Source: UMGS1696 sp045643285 (GTDB lineage Bacteria; Bacillota; Clostridia; Oscillospirales; CAG-272). Taken from it: a stretch of 64,000 bases of DNA. The position numbers and the translations under genes were made by a program. The stretch covers positions 38,440 to 102,439 of the forward strand of contig JAZUKN010000039.1 in the NCBI GenBank assembly GCA_045643285.1. Direction: 5' to 3'. Below the pieces are notes generated by a model. It did no database searches and had not been told where the DNA came from. It was given only the letters and a program-made list of their open reading frames with translations. Shown piece by piece: positions 24,518-33,177 of the stretch; the first letter of the stretch is position 1, and each line of letters starts with the position of its first letter.

Positions 24518-24575
24518 GGAGTTGAGCCCAACTCCATTCTTTCCCCTTGACATTTCCGCGTTTTTCGCGTATTAT
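24518..24575 (+). promoter_or_regulatory. Hairpin and promoter of the 24630 operon
   Basis: GGAGTTG/CAACTCC hairpin (24518-24535), then TTGACA (24547-24552), a 17-base spacer, and TATTAT (24570-24575). The hairpin lies just upstream of the -35. Confidence 0.7.
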
Positions 24576-24629
24576 ATATAAAATGAAACATTTCCACATT
24601 TTCCGTCAGAAAAGGACTTTTTTCACTCA

Positions 24630-25091
24630 ATGAAAACTAAGTTATACGATTTTTCCGTCTCCACCGCCGTCACCGTGTGCGCGGCTTATGCTTTTCTCAT
24701 AACGCTGTCCGCGTTCGGCTGTACCGGCGACGGAAATAAAATAATCCCCGCGATAATCTGCGCGCTGTTCGTCATTTCTTTCGTCATGCTGTTCGTGTAT
24801 TTCGTCATTCTCGCGCCGGAAATCAGCGCAAAGGCTATAAAGCACGGCTCAAAGACCATAAAGAAAAAGAACCTCTGCTACAAGGCAGTGTACGATCCGC
24901 GACTCAAAGAAAAAACCGTCGTCTTCTGGGACAAGAAGACCGAGATAAAATACCTCTCGAACGCCGACTACAAAAAGAAAACCATCCGCGTACAGGCGAC
25001 TGACGCAAACCTAAAAAAGATCGGCGAATGGCTCGGCTGTGAGATACCGTCTCCCGAAAAGCCGAAAAGGAAAAAGCTCTCAAGAAAGTGA
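24630..25091 (+). CDS. Two-span membrane protein, unknown
   Basis: 153 residues; no family recognised. Two membrane helices (about 10-32 and 40-65) precede a basic cytoplasmic domain of about 85 residues (KKKNLCYKAVYDPRLKEKTVVFWDKKTEIKYL.., ending KPKRKKLSRK). The ribosome site AAAAGGA is rather far (12 bases) from the ATG. A good promoter lies upstream. The next gene follows after 11 bases, so the two, and perhaps the SLH protein, form one operon. Confidence 0.65.
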   Translation: MKTKLYDFSVSTAVTVCAAYAFLITLSAFGCTGDGNKIIPAIICALFVISFVMLFVYFVILAPEISAKAIKHGSKTIKKKNLCYKAVYDPRLKEKTVVFWDKKTEIKYLSNADYKKKTIRVQATDANLKKIGEWLGCEIPSPEKPKRKKLSRK

Positions 25092-25102
25092 GTCAATAAT
25101 AA

Positions 25103-25426
25103 ATGAAGAAAAACAAACGCGAAGAAGAAGCGGAAATACTGAGAAAAATGCTTTCCGATTCCGACGAGGAACCGAAAAAGGCAGAGACAGTCAAAGCGAA
25201 AGAAGAAAAATCATCGTCTTCGTCCGAGCGTGACGACGGCGACGTTATTCGCTGCCCGAAGTGCGGCTATGTTCTCGCATCCCGTTCAACCTGTCCGAGA
25301 TGCGGATACAACGGCTACGTCCCGATGACAAAATCCGAAACCAAACGGATCAGAATGATCCTTTTCCCGATAATTCTGATCATTGCAATAATCTATATCT
25401 TATGGCAAAAGGGCGTGTTCGGCTGA
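25103..25426 (+). CDS. Membrane-anchored zinc-ribbon protein
   Basis: 107 residues. A charged Glu/Lys/Ser N-terminus (1-46) is followed by a zinc ribbon with CPKCGY and CPRCGY (about 50-69), then one C-terminal membrane helix (about 84-103, MILFPIILIIAIIYILW). No start alternative is better than ATG 25103. Double CxxC ribbons of this kind usually bind zinc and stabilise small membrane proteins. The function is unknown. It lies between an unknown membrane protein and a surface protein. Confidence 0.7.
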   Translation: MKKNKREEEAEILRKMLSDSDEEPKKAETVKAKEEKSSSSSERDDGDVIRCPKCGYVLASRSTCPRCGYNGYVPMTKSETKRIRMILFPIILIIAIIYILWQKGVFG

Positions 25427-25455
25427 TTACCGTGCGCCGAAAGAAGGCTTTTTCA

Positions 25456-26937
25456 ATGAAGAAAATCAAGCATATCCTGTCGTTTATTCTTGCCGTGCTG
25501 CTCGTTTTCCCGTGTGCATCCGTTTGCATTGGAGAAAGCGGCACAGAAGAACACATCTGCTATGTCAACGGTTTCACCGACGGTCTGTTTCATCCCGGCG
25601 AGACTCTCTCCCGTGCGGAAGTCGCGGTGATATTCTACAACCTTGATCCGACTATCCGCGGCGGAAGCAAATCGTTCACCGACGTGAAAGCCGATGCATG
25701 GTACGCCGATGCGGTGTCCGCGCTGGCATCAAAAGGGATAATGAACGGCTACACAGACGGCTCTTATAAGCCCACAAGGGCGGTGACGCGCGCGGAATTT
25801 GTCGTGATCCTTGCCGCGCTGTCGGGCAAAAAGCCGAAACCGGCCAAAACTGCATTTCTCGATGTTCCGCAGGCACACTGGGCAAGCGGCGCGATATCTC
25901 TCGCGGAAACGAGCGGCTGGGTAAAAGGCTCGGGCGGTCTTTTCCGTCCCGAAGACACTATTACAAGAGCCGAGGCGGTGACGGCGATCAACCGTTTTCT
26001 CGGACGCACGCCGGACAAAGACACGATAGACAGCGACCCTATCATACGGTATTTCCCAGACGTGACTCCCGACAAATGGTTTTATTACGACGTTATGGAG
26101 GCTGCTGTCTCGCACACCGCTTTCTGCGACGAAAAATGCGAACAGTGGGTGGACGTCACACGATATGAGACACAGCTTCCGGACGGATTTATCCTCGTTT
26201 CCGGTTCTCTCAGGCTGATCGAAGACGGTTGGTTCGTCCGCGAAGATCGTGAAGGAGAATACAGCGGCAAGAAATACCACTCTTACGAAAACGGCGTTTT
26301 ATGGATGCGCGACGGTGCAGTCGATCTCTCGGACGGCGAAACGGTCATCATACATAACGGAAGAGTGGCGACCGAGGACGGGCTGTATCCGTCAGTCAGC
26401 GGACTCTACTGCATCGAAGGCGGAAAGATAGTGAAAAATGCGTACCGCGGTCAGATGTTCTTCTGCTCTGACGGTCACTACACCTCCGGCAACGACGACA
26501 TCGACGCATACATTGACAATATCATAAAAAACACGATAACTGACGGTATGACAAAAGAGCAGATGCTCCGCGCCTGCTACAGCTACATATATTACAACGT
26601 GAATTACCGCGCGAACAACAACCACGTCGGACGCGGTGCGGACGGAGAGACGTGGACCGAGCAGTATATGCTCCGTCTCATCAATTCGGGCAAAGGCAAC
26701 TGCTACTGCTACGCGGCTGAGATGTACTATCTCGCTCTGCGCGTCGGATATGATACGGCGAAGGCTGTATCCGGCGGCGTAACGCCCGACAACCTTGATC
26801 ACGGCTGGATGACGGTGACGGTGGACGGAGAAGAATTGCTTCTCGACCCCGAGCTTGACTCAGCAGACGGGGAGTACGAAGGCTCCGCGTACATGGTGAC
26901 GTACGCCGACGCGCCGTTCAAGTATTATGTGAAGTAA
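25456..26937 (+). CDS. SLH-domain protein with transglutaminase-like domain
   Basis: 493 residues. Signal peptide (1-25). Three S-layer homology repeats (about 28-75, 76-135, 140-195) with marks such as FTDVKADAWYADAVSALASKG, GYTDGSYKPTRAVTRAE and FPDVTPDKWFYYDVMEAA; these attach proteins to wall polymers. A glycine- and charge-rich middle follows, then a transglutaminase-like fold near 380-480 with GKGNCYCYAAEMYYLALRVG (Cys nucleophile region) and LDHGWMTV (His). Such surface proteins may act as peptidases or cross-linkers on the wall. The start at 25456 has AAGAAGG upstream; the longer frame overlaps the zinc-ribbon gene. Confidence 0.85.
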   Translation: MKKIKHILSFILAVLLVFPCASVCIGESGTEEHICYVNGFTDGLFHPGETLSRAEVAVIFYNLDPTIRGGSKSFTDVKADAWYADAVSALASKGIMNGYTDGSYKPTRAVTRAEFVVILAALSGKKPKPAKTAFLDVPQAHWASGAISLAETSGWVKGSGGLFRPEDTITRAEAVTAINRFLGRTPDKDTIDSDPIIRYFPDVTPDKWFYYDVMEAAVSHTAFCDEKCEQWVDVTRYETQLPDGFILVSGSLRLIEDGWFVREDREGEYSGKKYHSYENGVLWMRDGAVDLSDGETVIIHNGRVATEDGLYPSVSGLYCIEGGKIVKNAYRGQMFFCSDGHYTSGNDDIDAYIDNIIKNTITDGMTKEQMLRACYSYIYYNVNYRANNNHVGRGADGETWTEQYMLRLINSGKGNCYCYAAEMYYLALRVGYDTAKAVSGGVTPDNLDHGWMTVTVDGEELLLDPELDSADGEYEGSAYMVTYADAPFKYYVK

Positions 26938-26960
26938 ACGTCTTTGTAAGACGTAAAAAA
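26938..26960 (+). terminator. Short terminator after the SLH gene
   Basis: ACGTCTT/AAGACGT directly follows the stop codon, but it is followed by AAAAAA rather than T, so it is weak in this direction. The next GAAAACTT/GAGTTTTC hairpin (26964-26982) belongs to the edge of the repeat. Confidence 0.4.
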
Positions 26961-27562
26961 GGGAGAAAACTTCGAGAGTTTTCAATTTCATCTTTTTGTC
27001 CTGCGTATGTATACGCGGCGGACGGTTTGATTTGTCCAAACCTAACGTTTGGCGGCGTTTTGTCCTACGCGGACGGCGGACAAGCCGGTATTCGACTTCG
27101 TCGAAACCGACGCGACGCTCTTGTCAATCACCGCGCTTAGGGGGAAGTTCGCTTCGCTCTATTCACGCCTACCGACTTCGTAAACGAAGTCGTAGAGATG
27201 CGAAGCATCTCGGTTGAACCCCTTTGTTACAAAGTAATTGCAAGAATTATGCGTATCTTATCATTTAATAACGATTAAGTTATTCTTTATAATGAGCGGC
27301 AGCGCGCTTTTATTAACGACCTAAATCCTCTTCACCGTCGCATTCTCTTTGTAACAAAGGGGAGTCCAGAGGGGGGGAATAGAGCTTGCTCCTTCCCTGA
27401 GTTTACGAAGTAAACTCGTTGGTCGTGTGGATTCATAAGGAGTCCGCGAAAGTGACTCACCGAGATGCGGAGCATCTCGTCGAGTTCACGGAGTGAACTC
27501 GGCTTATGCGGCCGTCCGCCAGGACAAATAGATAATTTGAAAACACGAAGTGTTTTCTTCCT
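26961..27562. repeat. Large inverted-repeat element, complete copy B
   Basis: Same order of parts as copy A: CCAAAC/GTTTGG hairpin, TCCTACGCGGACGGCGGAC, TTGTCAATCACCGCGC, AGGGGGAAG, CCCCTTTGTTACAAAG, core with TATAAT (27288-27293) and GAGCGGCAGCGCGCT, then the arms in reverse order. The hairpins inside the arms differ in sequence from copy A (GACTTCG/CGAAGTC, GAGTTTAC/GTAAACTC) but sit at matching places. The far edge is GAAAACAC/GTGTTTTC. No gene is seen in this 600-base stretch. Confidence 0.75.
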
Positions 27563-27624
27563 CATCACTCAAAAAAGAAAAAATATATTATTTTTCAAAA
27601 ATAAACCCCACCGGAGGTGCATCT

Positions 27625-29070
27625 ATGAACTACTATATCGGCATCGACCTCGGCACATCGTCCCTCAAAGGCATTCTCGCCGATGAAAACGGCAATATCC
27701 ACCGCGAAAGCTCCGCGTCGTACTCTGTTCTCTATCCCCACGACGGCTGGACAGAGCAGAATCCTTCCGACTGGATCACAGCTGCAAAAAAAGTCCTCAC
27801 TATCCTATCAAGCGGCGTGTCCCGTGACGTTCGCGGTCTCTCTGTCGGCGGTCAGATGCACGGCCTTGTCACGCTCGACGAAAATGACAGCGTCATCCGT
27901 CCGTGTATTCTTTGGAACGACGGCAGAACGGAAGCCGAAACCACTTACCTCAACAACGTGATCGGCAGAGAACGCCTCTCGTCCCTCACCGGAAACATCG
28001 CGTTCGCCGGATTCACCGCACCCAAGCTCCTTTGGATGAAGAAAAACGAGCCGGACAACTTCGCAAGAATCAAAAAAATCATGCTCCCGAAAGACTACCT
28101 CGCGTATGTTCTTACCGGCGTTTTCTCGACTGATTATTCCGACGCATCCGGTATGCTCCTTCTTGACGTTGAGCACAAACAGTGGTCGCGCGAGATGTGC
28201 GAGATCTGCGGAATCAGCGAAGATATGCTTCCGCGACTTTATGAGAGCTACGAGGTGACCGGAAAAGTCAAGCGTGAATTCGGGCTCCCGAACTGCATCG
28301 TTACCGCAGGAGCAGGCGACAATGCCGCGGCCGCTGTCGGTACGGGTACCGTCAAAAACGGCGCTTGCAACATCTCTCTCGGCACATCCGGCACGATTTT
28401 CATTTCCGGCGACAGTTTTTCCGTCGATCCGAAAAACGCGCTCCACTCGTTTGCCCACGCGAACGGAAAATTCCACCTCATGGGTTGCATCCTCTCCGCC
28501 GCATCGTGCAGAAAATGGTGGCTTGAAGACCTGCTCGGTACTTCCGACTACGCCTCCGACGAAGACGGCGCTTCTGCGATACCGTCCGACAACGGCGTTA
28601 TCTTCCTCCCGTATCTGTCAGGTGAAAGAAGTCCGCACAACGACGTGAATGCGCGCGGTGCGTTCATCGGTCTTTCGGCAACGACGACTAAAGCGGAAAT
28701 GAGCCGCGCAGTCATGGAGGGCGTTGCTTTCGCACTCCGCGACTGCCTCGAAGTGGCAAAATCGAACGGCATCAGTCCCGATTACACTACCCTCTGCGGC
28801 GGCGGAGCAAAATCCCGTCTCTGGCGGCAGATCATCGCGGACGTTATGAACATCACCGTCCGTATCCTCCGCACCGAGCAGGGACCGTCACTCGGCGGCG
28901 CGATGCTCGCAATGGTCGGAGCAGGACAGTACGCATCCGTTGAAGAAGCGGCTGAAAAGATCGTTTCCGTTTCGGAGGAGATCAAGCCGATCCCCGAAAA
29001 CGTCGCGGCATACGAGAAAAAATACAGATATTTCGCTCGTCTCTACCCTGCGCTGAGAGACGCAAGATAA
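27625..29070 (+). CDS. xylB: Xylulokinase
   Basis: 481 residues. An FGGY-family sugar kinase that phosphorylates D-xylulose for entry to the pentose phosphate path. Marks: YYIGIDLGTSSLKGILAD at the N-terminal ATP site, SVGGQMHGLV and ILWNDGR in the sugar site, and the C-terminal lobe with YLSGERSPHNDVNARG and TLCGGGAKSRLWRQI. The MHG and WND motifs favour xylulose over glycerol. The start is ATG 27625 with CGGAGGTG upstream; the longer frame runs into the repeat. No xylA or transporter lies beside it. Confidence 0.9.
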   Translation: MNYYIGIDLGTSSLKGILADENGNIHRESSASYSVLYPHDGWTEQNPSDWITAAKKVLTILSSGVSRDVRGLSVGGQMHGLVTLDENDSVIRPCILWNDGRTEAETTYLNNVIGRERLSSLTGNIAFAGFTAPKLLWMKKNEPDNFARIKKIMLPKDYLAYVLTGVFSTDYSDASGMLLLDVEHKQWSREMCEICGISEDMLPRLYESYEVTGKVKREFGLPNCIVTAGAGDNAAAAVGTGTVKNGACNISLGTSGTIFISGDSFSVDPKNALHSFAHANGKFHLMGCILSAASCRKWWLEDLLGTSDYASDEDGASAIPSDNGVIFLPYLSGERSPHNDVNARGAFIGLSATTTKAEMSRAVMEGVAFALRDCLEVAKSNGISPDYTTLCGGGAKSRLWRQIIADVMNITVRILRTEQGPSLGGAMLAMVGAGQYASVEEAAEKIVSVSEEIKPIPENVAAYEKKYRYFARLYPALRDAR

Positions 29071-29076
29071 GATAAA

Positions 29077-29111
29077 CAAAAATAACCGGACCTGAATGGT
29101 TCGGTTATTTT
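29077..29111. terminator. Two-way terminator between xylB and the serine dehydratase gene
   Basis: AAAATAACCG / CGGTTATTTT arms around a GACCTGAATGGTT loop, A-rich before and T-rich after. Confidence 0.85.
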
Positions 29112-29115
29112 CGTC

Positions 29116-30324
29116 TTACTGATTCTTCACTTTATTCGCGTATAGTACCGCAAGTCCGCCGTGGGAAGTCTCGCGGTATTTTTCGTTCATGTCTTTTCCG
29201 GTGCGGTACATCGTGTCCACTACATCGTCGAACGAGATCTTTCTCGTCTCCGTGAGGAACAGCGAAAGGTTCATCGACGAGATCGCTCTCATCGCGGCGA
29301 CGGCGTTTCGCTCGATGCACGGTATCTGCACAAGTCCGCAAACCGGGTCGCAGGTCAGTCCGAGATTGTGTTCCATTGCGGTTTCGGCGGCGTACTCGGT
29401 CTGCTCTATCGAAAGTCTGTACAGTGTGCAAAGCGCGGCGGCCGCCATAGAGCACGCACTGCCGATCTCCGCCTGGCATCCGGCTTCCGCTCCCGAAATG
29501 CTGGCGTTAGTGCGGATGATATTGCCGAACAGTCCGGCAACCGCGAGTGCGTCGATGATCTCGCCGTCGGAAAAGCCTCTGTCGTGGCGCATATAGTACA
29601 GCACCGACGGGATAACTCCGGAGCTTCCGCAGGTCGGCGCGGTAACGACGATGTTCTCGGATGCGTTTTCTTCGCTGACGGCAAAAGCGTACGACGAAAT
29701 GATCCTGTTCATCGCAATATCGGACGACTCGTTATAGCACCGCTTTTCGTTCAGGATCTTCGCTTTTCTCTCGACTCCGAGACCGCCGGGAAGCACGCCT
29801 TCGCCTTTCAGTCCTCTCTCAACTGATTCCTCCATTGAATACCAGATCCCCTCAAGGTACTGCCAAAGCTCGCGTCCCTCCCTTTCCCGGATGAAATCGA
29901 CGAGCGAGATCGAACGCGCTTTACATTCTGCGGCGATCTCGGCGAAATTCTTTTCGGGATAGATGTCGTCTTCTTCGTCGGAGTGCTCGCCCCAGACGCG
30001 GATCGAGCCGCCGCCTATCGAAAGTATACGGCACTTACCGACAAGCACACCGTTCTTATACGCGCAAAAATCCATAGTATTCGGATGCGGCAGGTCTGTT
30101 TCGGTTTTGTTGAAAAAGACCTCTGTCCCCGGGAGCCCCGAAACTATCGCTTTCCCCGTACTGTGTCCCTCGCCGGTAAACGCGAGCGAGCCGTACAGCG
30201 TGACGGTGTAGCGATCTGCATCGGGATAGCGGTTGCCGAACAGCTTTGCGGCGTTATACGGACCGACTGTATGGGATGACGAAGGACCGTTACCGACTTT
30301 ATAGACGCTTTTGATACTTTTCAC
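29116..30324 (-). CDS. sdaA: L-serine dehydratase, single-chain iron-sulfur type
   Basis: 402 residues. It converts L-serine to pyruvate and ammonia using a [4Fe-4S] cluster. The N-terminal half is the beta domain (GNGPSSSHTVGPYNAAKLF, GSLAFTGEGHSTGKA); the C-terminal half is the alpha domain with APTCGSSGVIPSVL, AEAGCQAEIGSACSMAAAAL and CDPVCGLVQIPCIERN, which supply the cluster cysteines. Both halves are in one chain, as in Gram-negative SdaA, instead of the two-gene sdaAA/sdaAB common in Firmicutes. I chose GTG 30324, which has AAAGGAG upstream; the longer frame runs into repeats. Confidence 0.88.
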   Translation of the reverse strand: MKSIKSVYKVGNGPSSSHTVGPYNAAKLFGNRYPDADRYTVTLYGSLAFTGEGHSTGKAIVSGLPGTEVFFNKTETDLPHPNTMDFCAYKNGVLVGKCRILSIGGGSIRVWGEHSDEEDDIYPEKNFAEIAAECKARSISLVDFIREREGRELWQYLEGIWYSMEESVERGLKGEGVLPGGLGVERKAKILNEKRCYNESSDIAMNRIISSYAFAVSEENASENIVVTAPTCGSSGVIPSVLYYMRHDRGFSDGEIIDALAVAGLFGNIIRTNASISGAEAGCQAEIGSACSMAAAALCTLYRLSIEQTEYAAETAMEHNLGLTCDPVCGLVQIPCIERNAVAAMRAISSMNLSLFLTETRKISFDDVVDTMYRTGKDMNEKYRETSHGGLAVLYANKVKNQ

Positions 30325-30348
30325 GGCGTTGTACTCCTTTTCTTTAAC

Positions 30349-30412
30349 TTGCGCGTAGCGCAAACATCATTCGGCAAAGCCGACATCATTAAGCAAAGCG
30401 TAACATCATTTT
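30349..30412 (-). repeat. Tandem small hairpins spaced by ATGATG
   Basis: Read on the minus strand: ATGATG, TTACGC..GC, ATGATG, TCGGC/GCCGA, ATGATG, TTTGCGC/GCGCAA. Same design as 45808-45886 and 1796-1836. It lies directly upstream of the serine dehydratase ribosome site. 30413-30543 has no gene I can support. Confidence 0.55.
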
Positions 30413-30543
30413 TCTTTAACTTGCACAATTTCCACGGCCACGCACAAAACATCATTCTCCTATATACCGTATGGAACGGAACCCTCGACGTCCCGCGATT
30501 TTTCACAAACCTCACGGCTTCAAACCAAACGAAGGTCTAAAAT

Positions 30544-30600
30544 CTGCCTCCCTTGTGTAAAGGGAGGTGTCACGGCTTGCCGTGACGGAAGGATTGTTGT
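30544..30600. repeat. Single arm of the gggagg-type intergenic repeat
   Basis: CTGCCTCCCTTGTGTAAAGGGAGGTGT, then a TCACGGC/GCCGTGA hairpin and GGAAGGATTGTTGT. Related to the two-armed element at 36203-36332. Confidence 0.5.
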
Positions 30601-30789
30601 AAGGAAGAAAACGTCGTGGACGTTTTCGAATTATTTCTCTTCCACTGCGCGTGGGGCGGACAAGCCGAGTTCACTTCGTGAACTCCATGATTCGACGCTC
30701 TTGTCAATCACCGAACCAAAGAGGGGCAAGGTGCAAGCACATTTCCCCTCTTTGGAAACTCCCCTTTGTTACAAAGTGAATGCAAAACT
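30601..30789. repeat. Large inverted-repeat element, left half only (copy C)
   Basis: Starts with the GAAAACGTC/GACGTTTTC edge hairpin, then GGCGGACAAG, a GAGTTCAC/GTGAACTC hairpin, CGACGCTCTTGTCAATCACC, CCAAAGAGGGG/CCCCTCTTTGG and CCCCTTTGTTACAAAG. It stops at AATGCAAAAC, where copies A, B and E go on into the core. The uvrB stop follows 35 bases later. Confidence 0.7.
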
Positions 30790-30824
30790 TTCGTTTACTT
30801 TGTCCACTTCTTACCTATTCACTA

Positions 30825-32810
30825 TTACTTCTTCCCTTTTTCTATCTCTCTAATCTTGTCTCTGAGGTATGCCGCCTCTTCAAAACGAAGCTCTGCGGCG
30901 GCTTTTTTCATCTCTGCCGTCAGGCGCTCGATGTCGTTATCCTGCGGTACGGCAACAGTCGGCGCGTCCTTTTGTCTGCCTTTCTTCTTTTTCGCTCGGT
31001 CGTCGACAACGCCGATTGAAATAAGCTCGCCGACCTCTTTTTCGATAGTTTTCGGGGTGATGCCGTGCTCGAGATTGTATTTCATCTGTATCGCGCGGCG
31101 GCGGTCTGTCTCGTCCATTGCTTCTTTCATGGATGCCGTGATGTGATCGGCGTAAAGGATGACCTTGCCGTTTGCGTTTCGTGCCGCGCGCCCTATCATC
31201 TGAACGAGCGAGCGTGTAGAACGGAACAGCCCCTCTTTGTCGGCGTCAAGTATCGCAACGAGCGTGACTTCGGGCAGGTCTATTCCCTCTCGGAGAAGAT
31301 TTATCCCGACCAGCACGTCGTACAGTCCGAGTCTGAGGTTGCGGAGAAGCTCCGTGCGCTCCATTGTGTCGATGTTGTGGTGGATGTACTTCACGCGGAT
31401 GCCCTGTTCGGAGAGGTATTCCGTGATATCCTCCGCCATTTTTTTCGTGAGCGTCGTCACGAGGACTCTCTCGCCGCGTGCCGTTCTGTCGCGTATCTCG
31501 CCTATGAGGTCGTCGACCTGCGTTTCAACGGGGCGGACTTCCACTTCGGGATCGACAAGTCCCGTCGGGCGTATGATCTGCTCAACGGTCTGCGACGACA
31601 CCTCCGCTTCAAAATCCGCAGGAGTGGCAGAGACCATAACGACCTGATTCACCTTGTCCTTGAATTCCTCAAACAGAAGCGGTCTGTTGTCAAATGCCGA
31701 CGGCAGACGGAAGCCGAAATCGACAAGATTCTGCTTTCTTGCTCTGTCGCCGCCGCTCATTCCGCGCACCTGCGGAACGGTGACGTGGCTCTCGTCGATG
31801 AACATTATATAGTCGTCGGGGAAGTAGTCGAGCAGGCAGTACGGCGTGGAACCGGGTTTCCGTCCTGCGAACACGCGCGAATAGTTCTCAACTCCAGAAC
31901 AGAAGCCGACTTCGCGGAGCATTTCGAGGTCGTACCGCGTCCGTTCTTCTATTCTCTGCGCTTCGAGGAGCTTATCCTGCGAACGGAACCACTCCGCGCG
32001 CTCTGTCATTTCCTCTTCTATCTCACGGAACGCACGCTCGCGCATCGCAGGATCGACAACGTAGTGCGTCGCCGGAAAGATCGGCACGTAATTGATGTAC
32101 TGTATCGTCTTTCCCGTGACGGGATCGAATTCGGAGAGGCGGTCTATCTCGTCGCCGAAAAATTCCGCACGGATCGCCTTGTCGGAGGACGACGCAGGAA
32201 AAATTTCGATAATATCGCCGTGGACGCGGAATTTGTCGCGCGTGAAGTTTATGTCGTTGCGCTCGTAGCTTATGGCGACAAGTTTTTTCATAAGCTCGCG
32301 CATCGGTATTTCAAGCCCCGGACGGAGTCCGACGATCTGACCGGAATATTCCTCCGGCGGACCAAGCGAATAAATACACGACACAGACGACACAATAATA
32401 ACGTCCCGTCTCTCGAACAGCGCGGACGTTGCCGAATGGCGGAGCTTGTCTATTTCGTCGTTGATCAGCGCGTCTTTTTCGATATACATATCTTTTCCGG
32501 GGACGTACGCCTCCGGCTGATAGTAGTCGTAGTAGCTGACGAAATACTCGACTGCGTTTTCGGGAAAGAACTGACGGAATTCGAGACATAGCTGGGCCGC
32601 GAGCGTCTTGTTGTGCGACAGAACGAGCGTCGGACGGTTGAGATTCGCTATTACGTTCGCCATTGTGAACGTTTTGCCCGATCCCGTAACGCCGAGAAGC
32701 GTCTGATATTTCATACCGCTCTCGATGCCTGCCGTCAGCTTCTCAATAGCCTCGGGCTGATCTCCCGTAGGACTGAACGGCGAGTGGAGCTTGAATTTGT
32801 CGTCTCTCAT
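30825..32810 (-). CDS. uvrB: Excinuclease ABC subunit UvrB
   Basis: 661 residues, normal length. UvrB is the damage-verifying helicase-like subunit of nucleotide excision repair. Walker A GVTGSGKT (40-47), the beta-hairpin YYDYYQPEAYVPG (93-105) that clamps DNA, DESHVTVPQ (Walker B), helicase motifs V and VI (LREGIDLPEVTLVAILDADKEGFLRS-like and QMIGRAARN), and a C-terminal UVR domain (IERLTAEMKKAAAELRFEEAAYLRDKI) that binds UvrC. GGGAGG lies before ATG 32810. uvrA is not next to it, unlike in many Firmicutes. No clear terminator follows the stop. Confidence 0.97.
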   Translation of the reverse strand: MRDDKFKLHSPFSPTGDQPEAIEKLTAGIESGMKYQTLLGVTGSGKTFTMANVIANLNRPTLVLSHNKTLAAQLCLEFRQFFPENAVEYFVSYYDYYQPEAYVPGKDMYIEKDALINDEIDKLRHSATSALFERRDVIIVSSVSCIYSLGPPEEYSGQIVGLRPGLEIPMRELMKKLVAISYERNDINFTRDKFRVHGDIIEIFPASSSDKAIRAEFFGDEIDRLSEFDPVTGKTIQYINYVPIFPATHYVVDPAMRERAFREIEEEMTERAEWFRSQDKLLEAQRIEERTRYDLEMLREVGFCSGVENYSRVFAGRKPGSTPYCLLDYFPDDYIMFIDESHVTVPQVRGMSGGDRARKQNLVDFGFRLPSAFDNRPLLFEEFKDKVNQVVMVSATPADFEAEVSSQTVEQIIRPTGLVDPEVEVRPVETQVDDLIGEIRDRTARGERVLVTTLTKKMAEDITEYLSEQGIRVKYIHHNIDTMERTELLRNLRLGLYDVLVGINLLREGIDLPEVTLVAILDADKEGLFRSTRSLVQMIGRAARNANGKVILYADHITASMKEAMDETDRRRAIQMKYNLEHGITPKTIEKEVGELISIGVVDDRAKKKKGRQKDAPTVAVPQDNDIERLTAEMKKAAAELRFEEAAYLRDKIREIEKGKK

Positions 32811-32840
32811 GGCTTTCCTCCCTTTTTGCTGTGTGCTTAT

Positions 32841-32869
32841 ATTATACTATTTTATTTGGATTTTATCAA
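32841..32869 (-). promoter_or_regulatory. Promoter of uvrB
   Basis: Minus strand: TTGATA, 17 bases, TATAAT. No LexA-like palindrome is seen near it. Confidence 0.75.
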
Positions 32870-32880
32870 GCAGTTTTTGT

Positions 32881-33040
32881 TGGGACGCTGTCCCAAACCC
32901 TGCTCAGAAAACTTTTTCGAGAAAAAGTTTTCTGAGAACTTTCAAAAAGCTCAATATAACTGTGTCATTGCAGTTTTTGAGGATTCTTAAGGGACTTTTT
33001 CCAAAAAGTCCCTTAAGTGGAGTTTGAGGCAACGCCTCAA
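32881..33040. repeat. Three-hairpin repeat family, complete copy 2
   Basis: TGGGAC/GTCCCA (32881-32895), CTCAGAAAAC/GTTTTCTGAG with a GAGAAAA loop region (32903-32936), CTTTCAAAAAGCTCAATA linker, GTTTTTGAGGA, then CTTAAGGGACTTTTT/AAAAAGTCCCTTAAG (32986-33017) and TGAGGC/GCCTCA (33024-33040). Same order as at 55212-55353. It fills the gap between uvrB and the DUF1292 promoter. Confidence 0.7.
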
Positions 33041-33098
33041 CAAACCCGAATAATTCCTCCCTCTGCAACATATTATAGAGTGCAGATAAAATTCGGGA

Positions 33099-33127
33099 TT
33101 GACAAAACGCGCCGTTCGGGGTAAAAT
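33099..33127 (+). promoter_or_regulatory. Promoter of the DUF1292 gene
   Basis: TTGACA, 17 bases, TAAAAT. Confidence 0.8.
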
Positions 33128-33177
33128 AAAGACAGAAGAAAAATCATCACAGTAATAAGAGAAAAGGGACGAATACA

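Noticed and set aside
30321..30515. 64-codon minus-strand ORF upstream of the serine dehydratase gene
   Set aside because: It crosses the tandem hairpin repeat and its composition follows that repeat; no homology recognisable.
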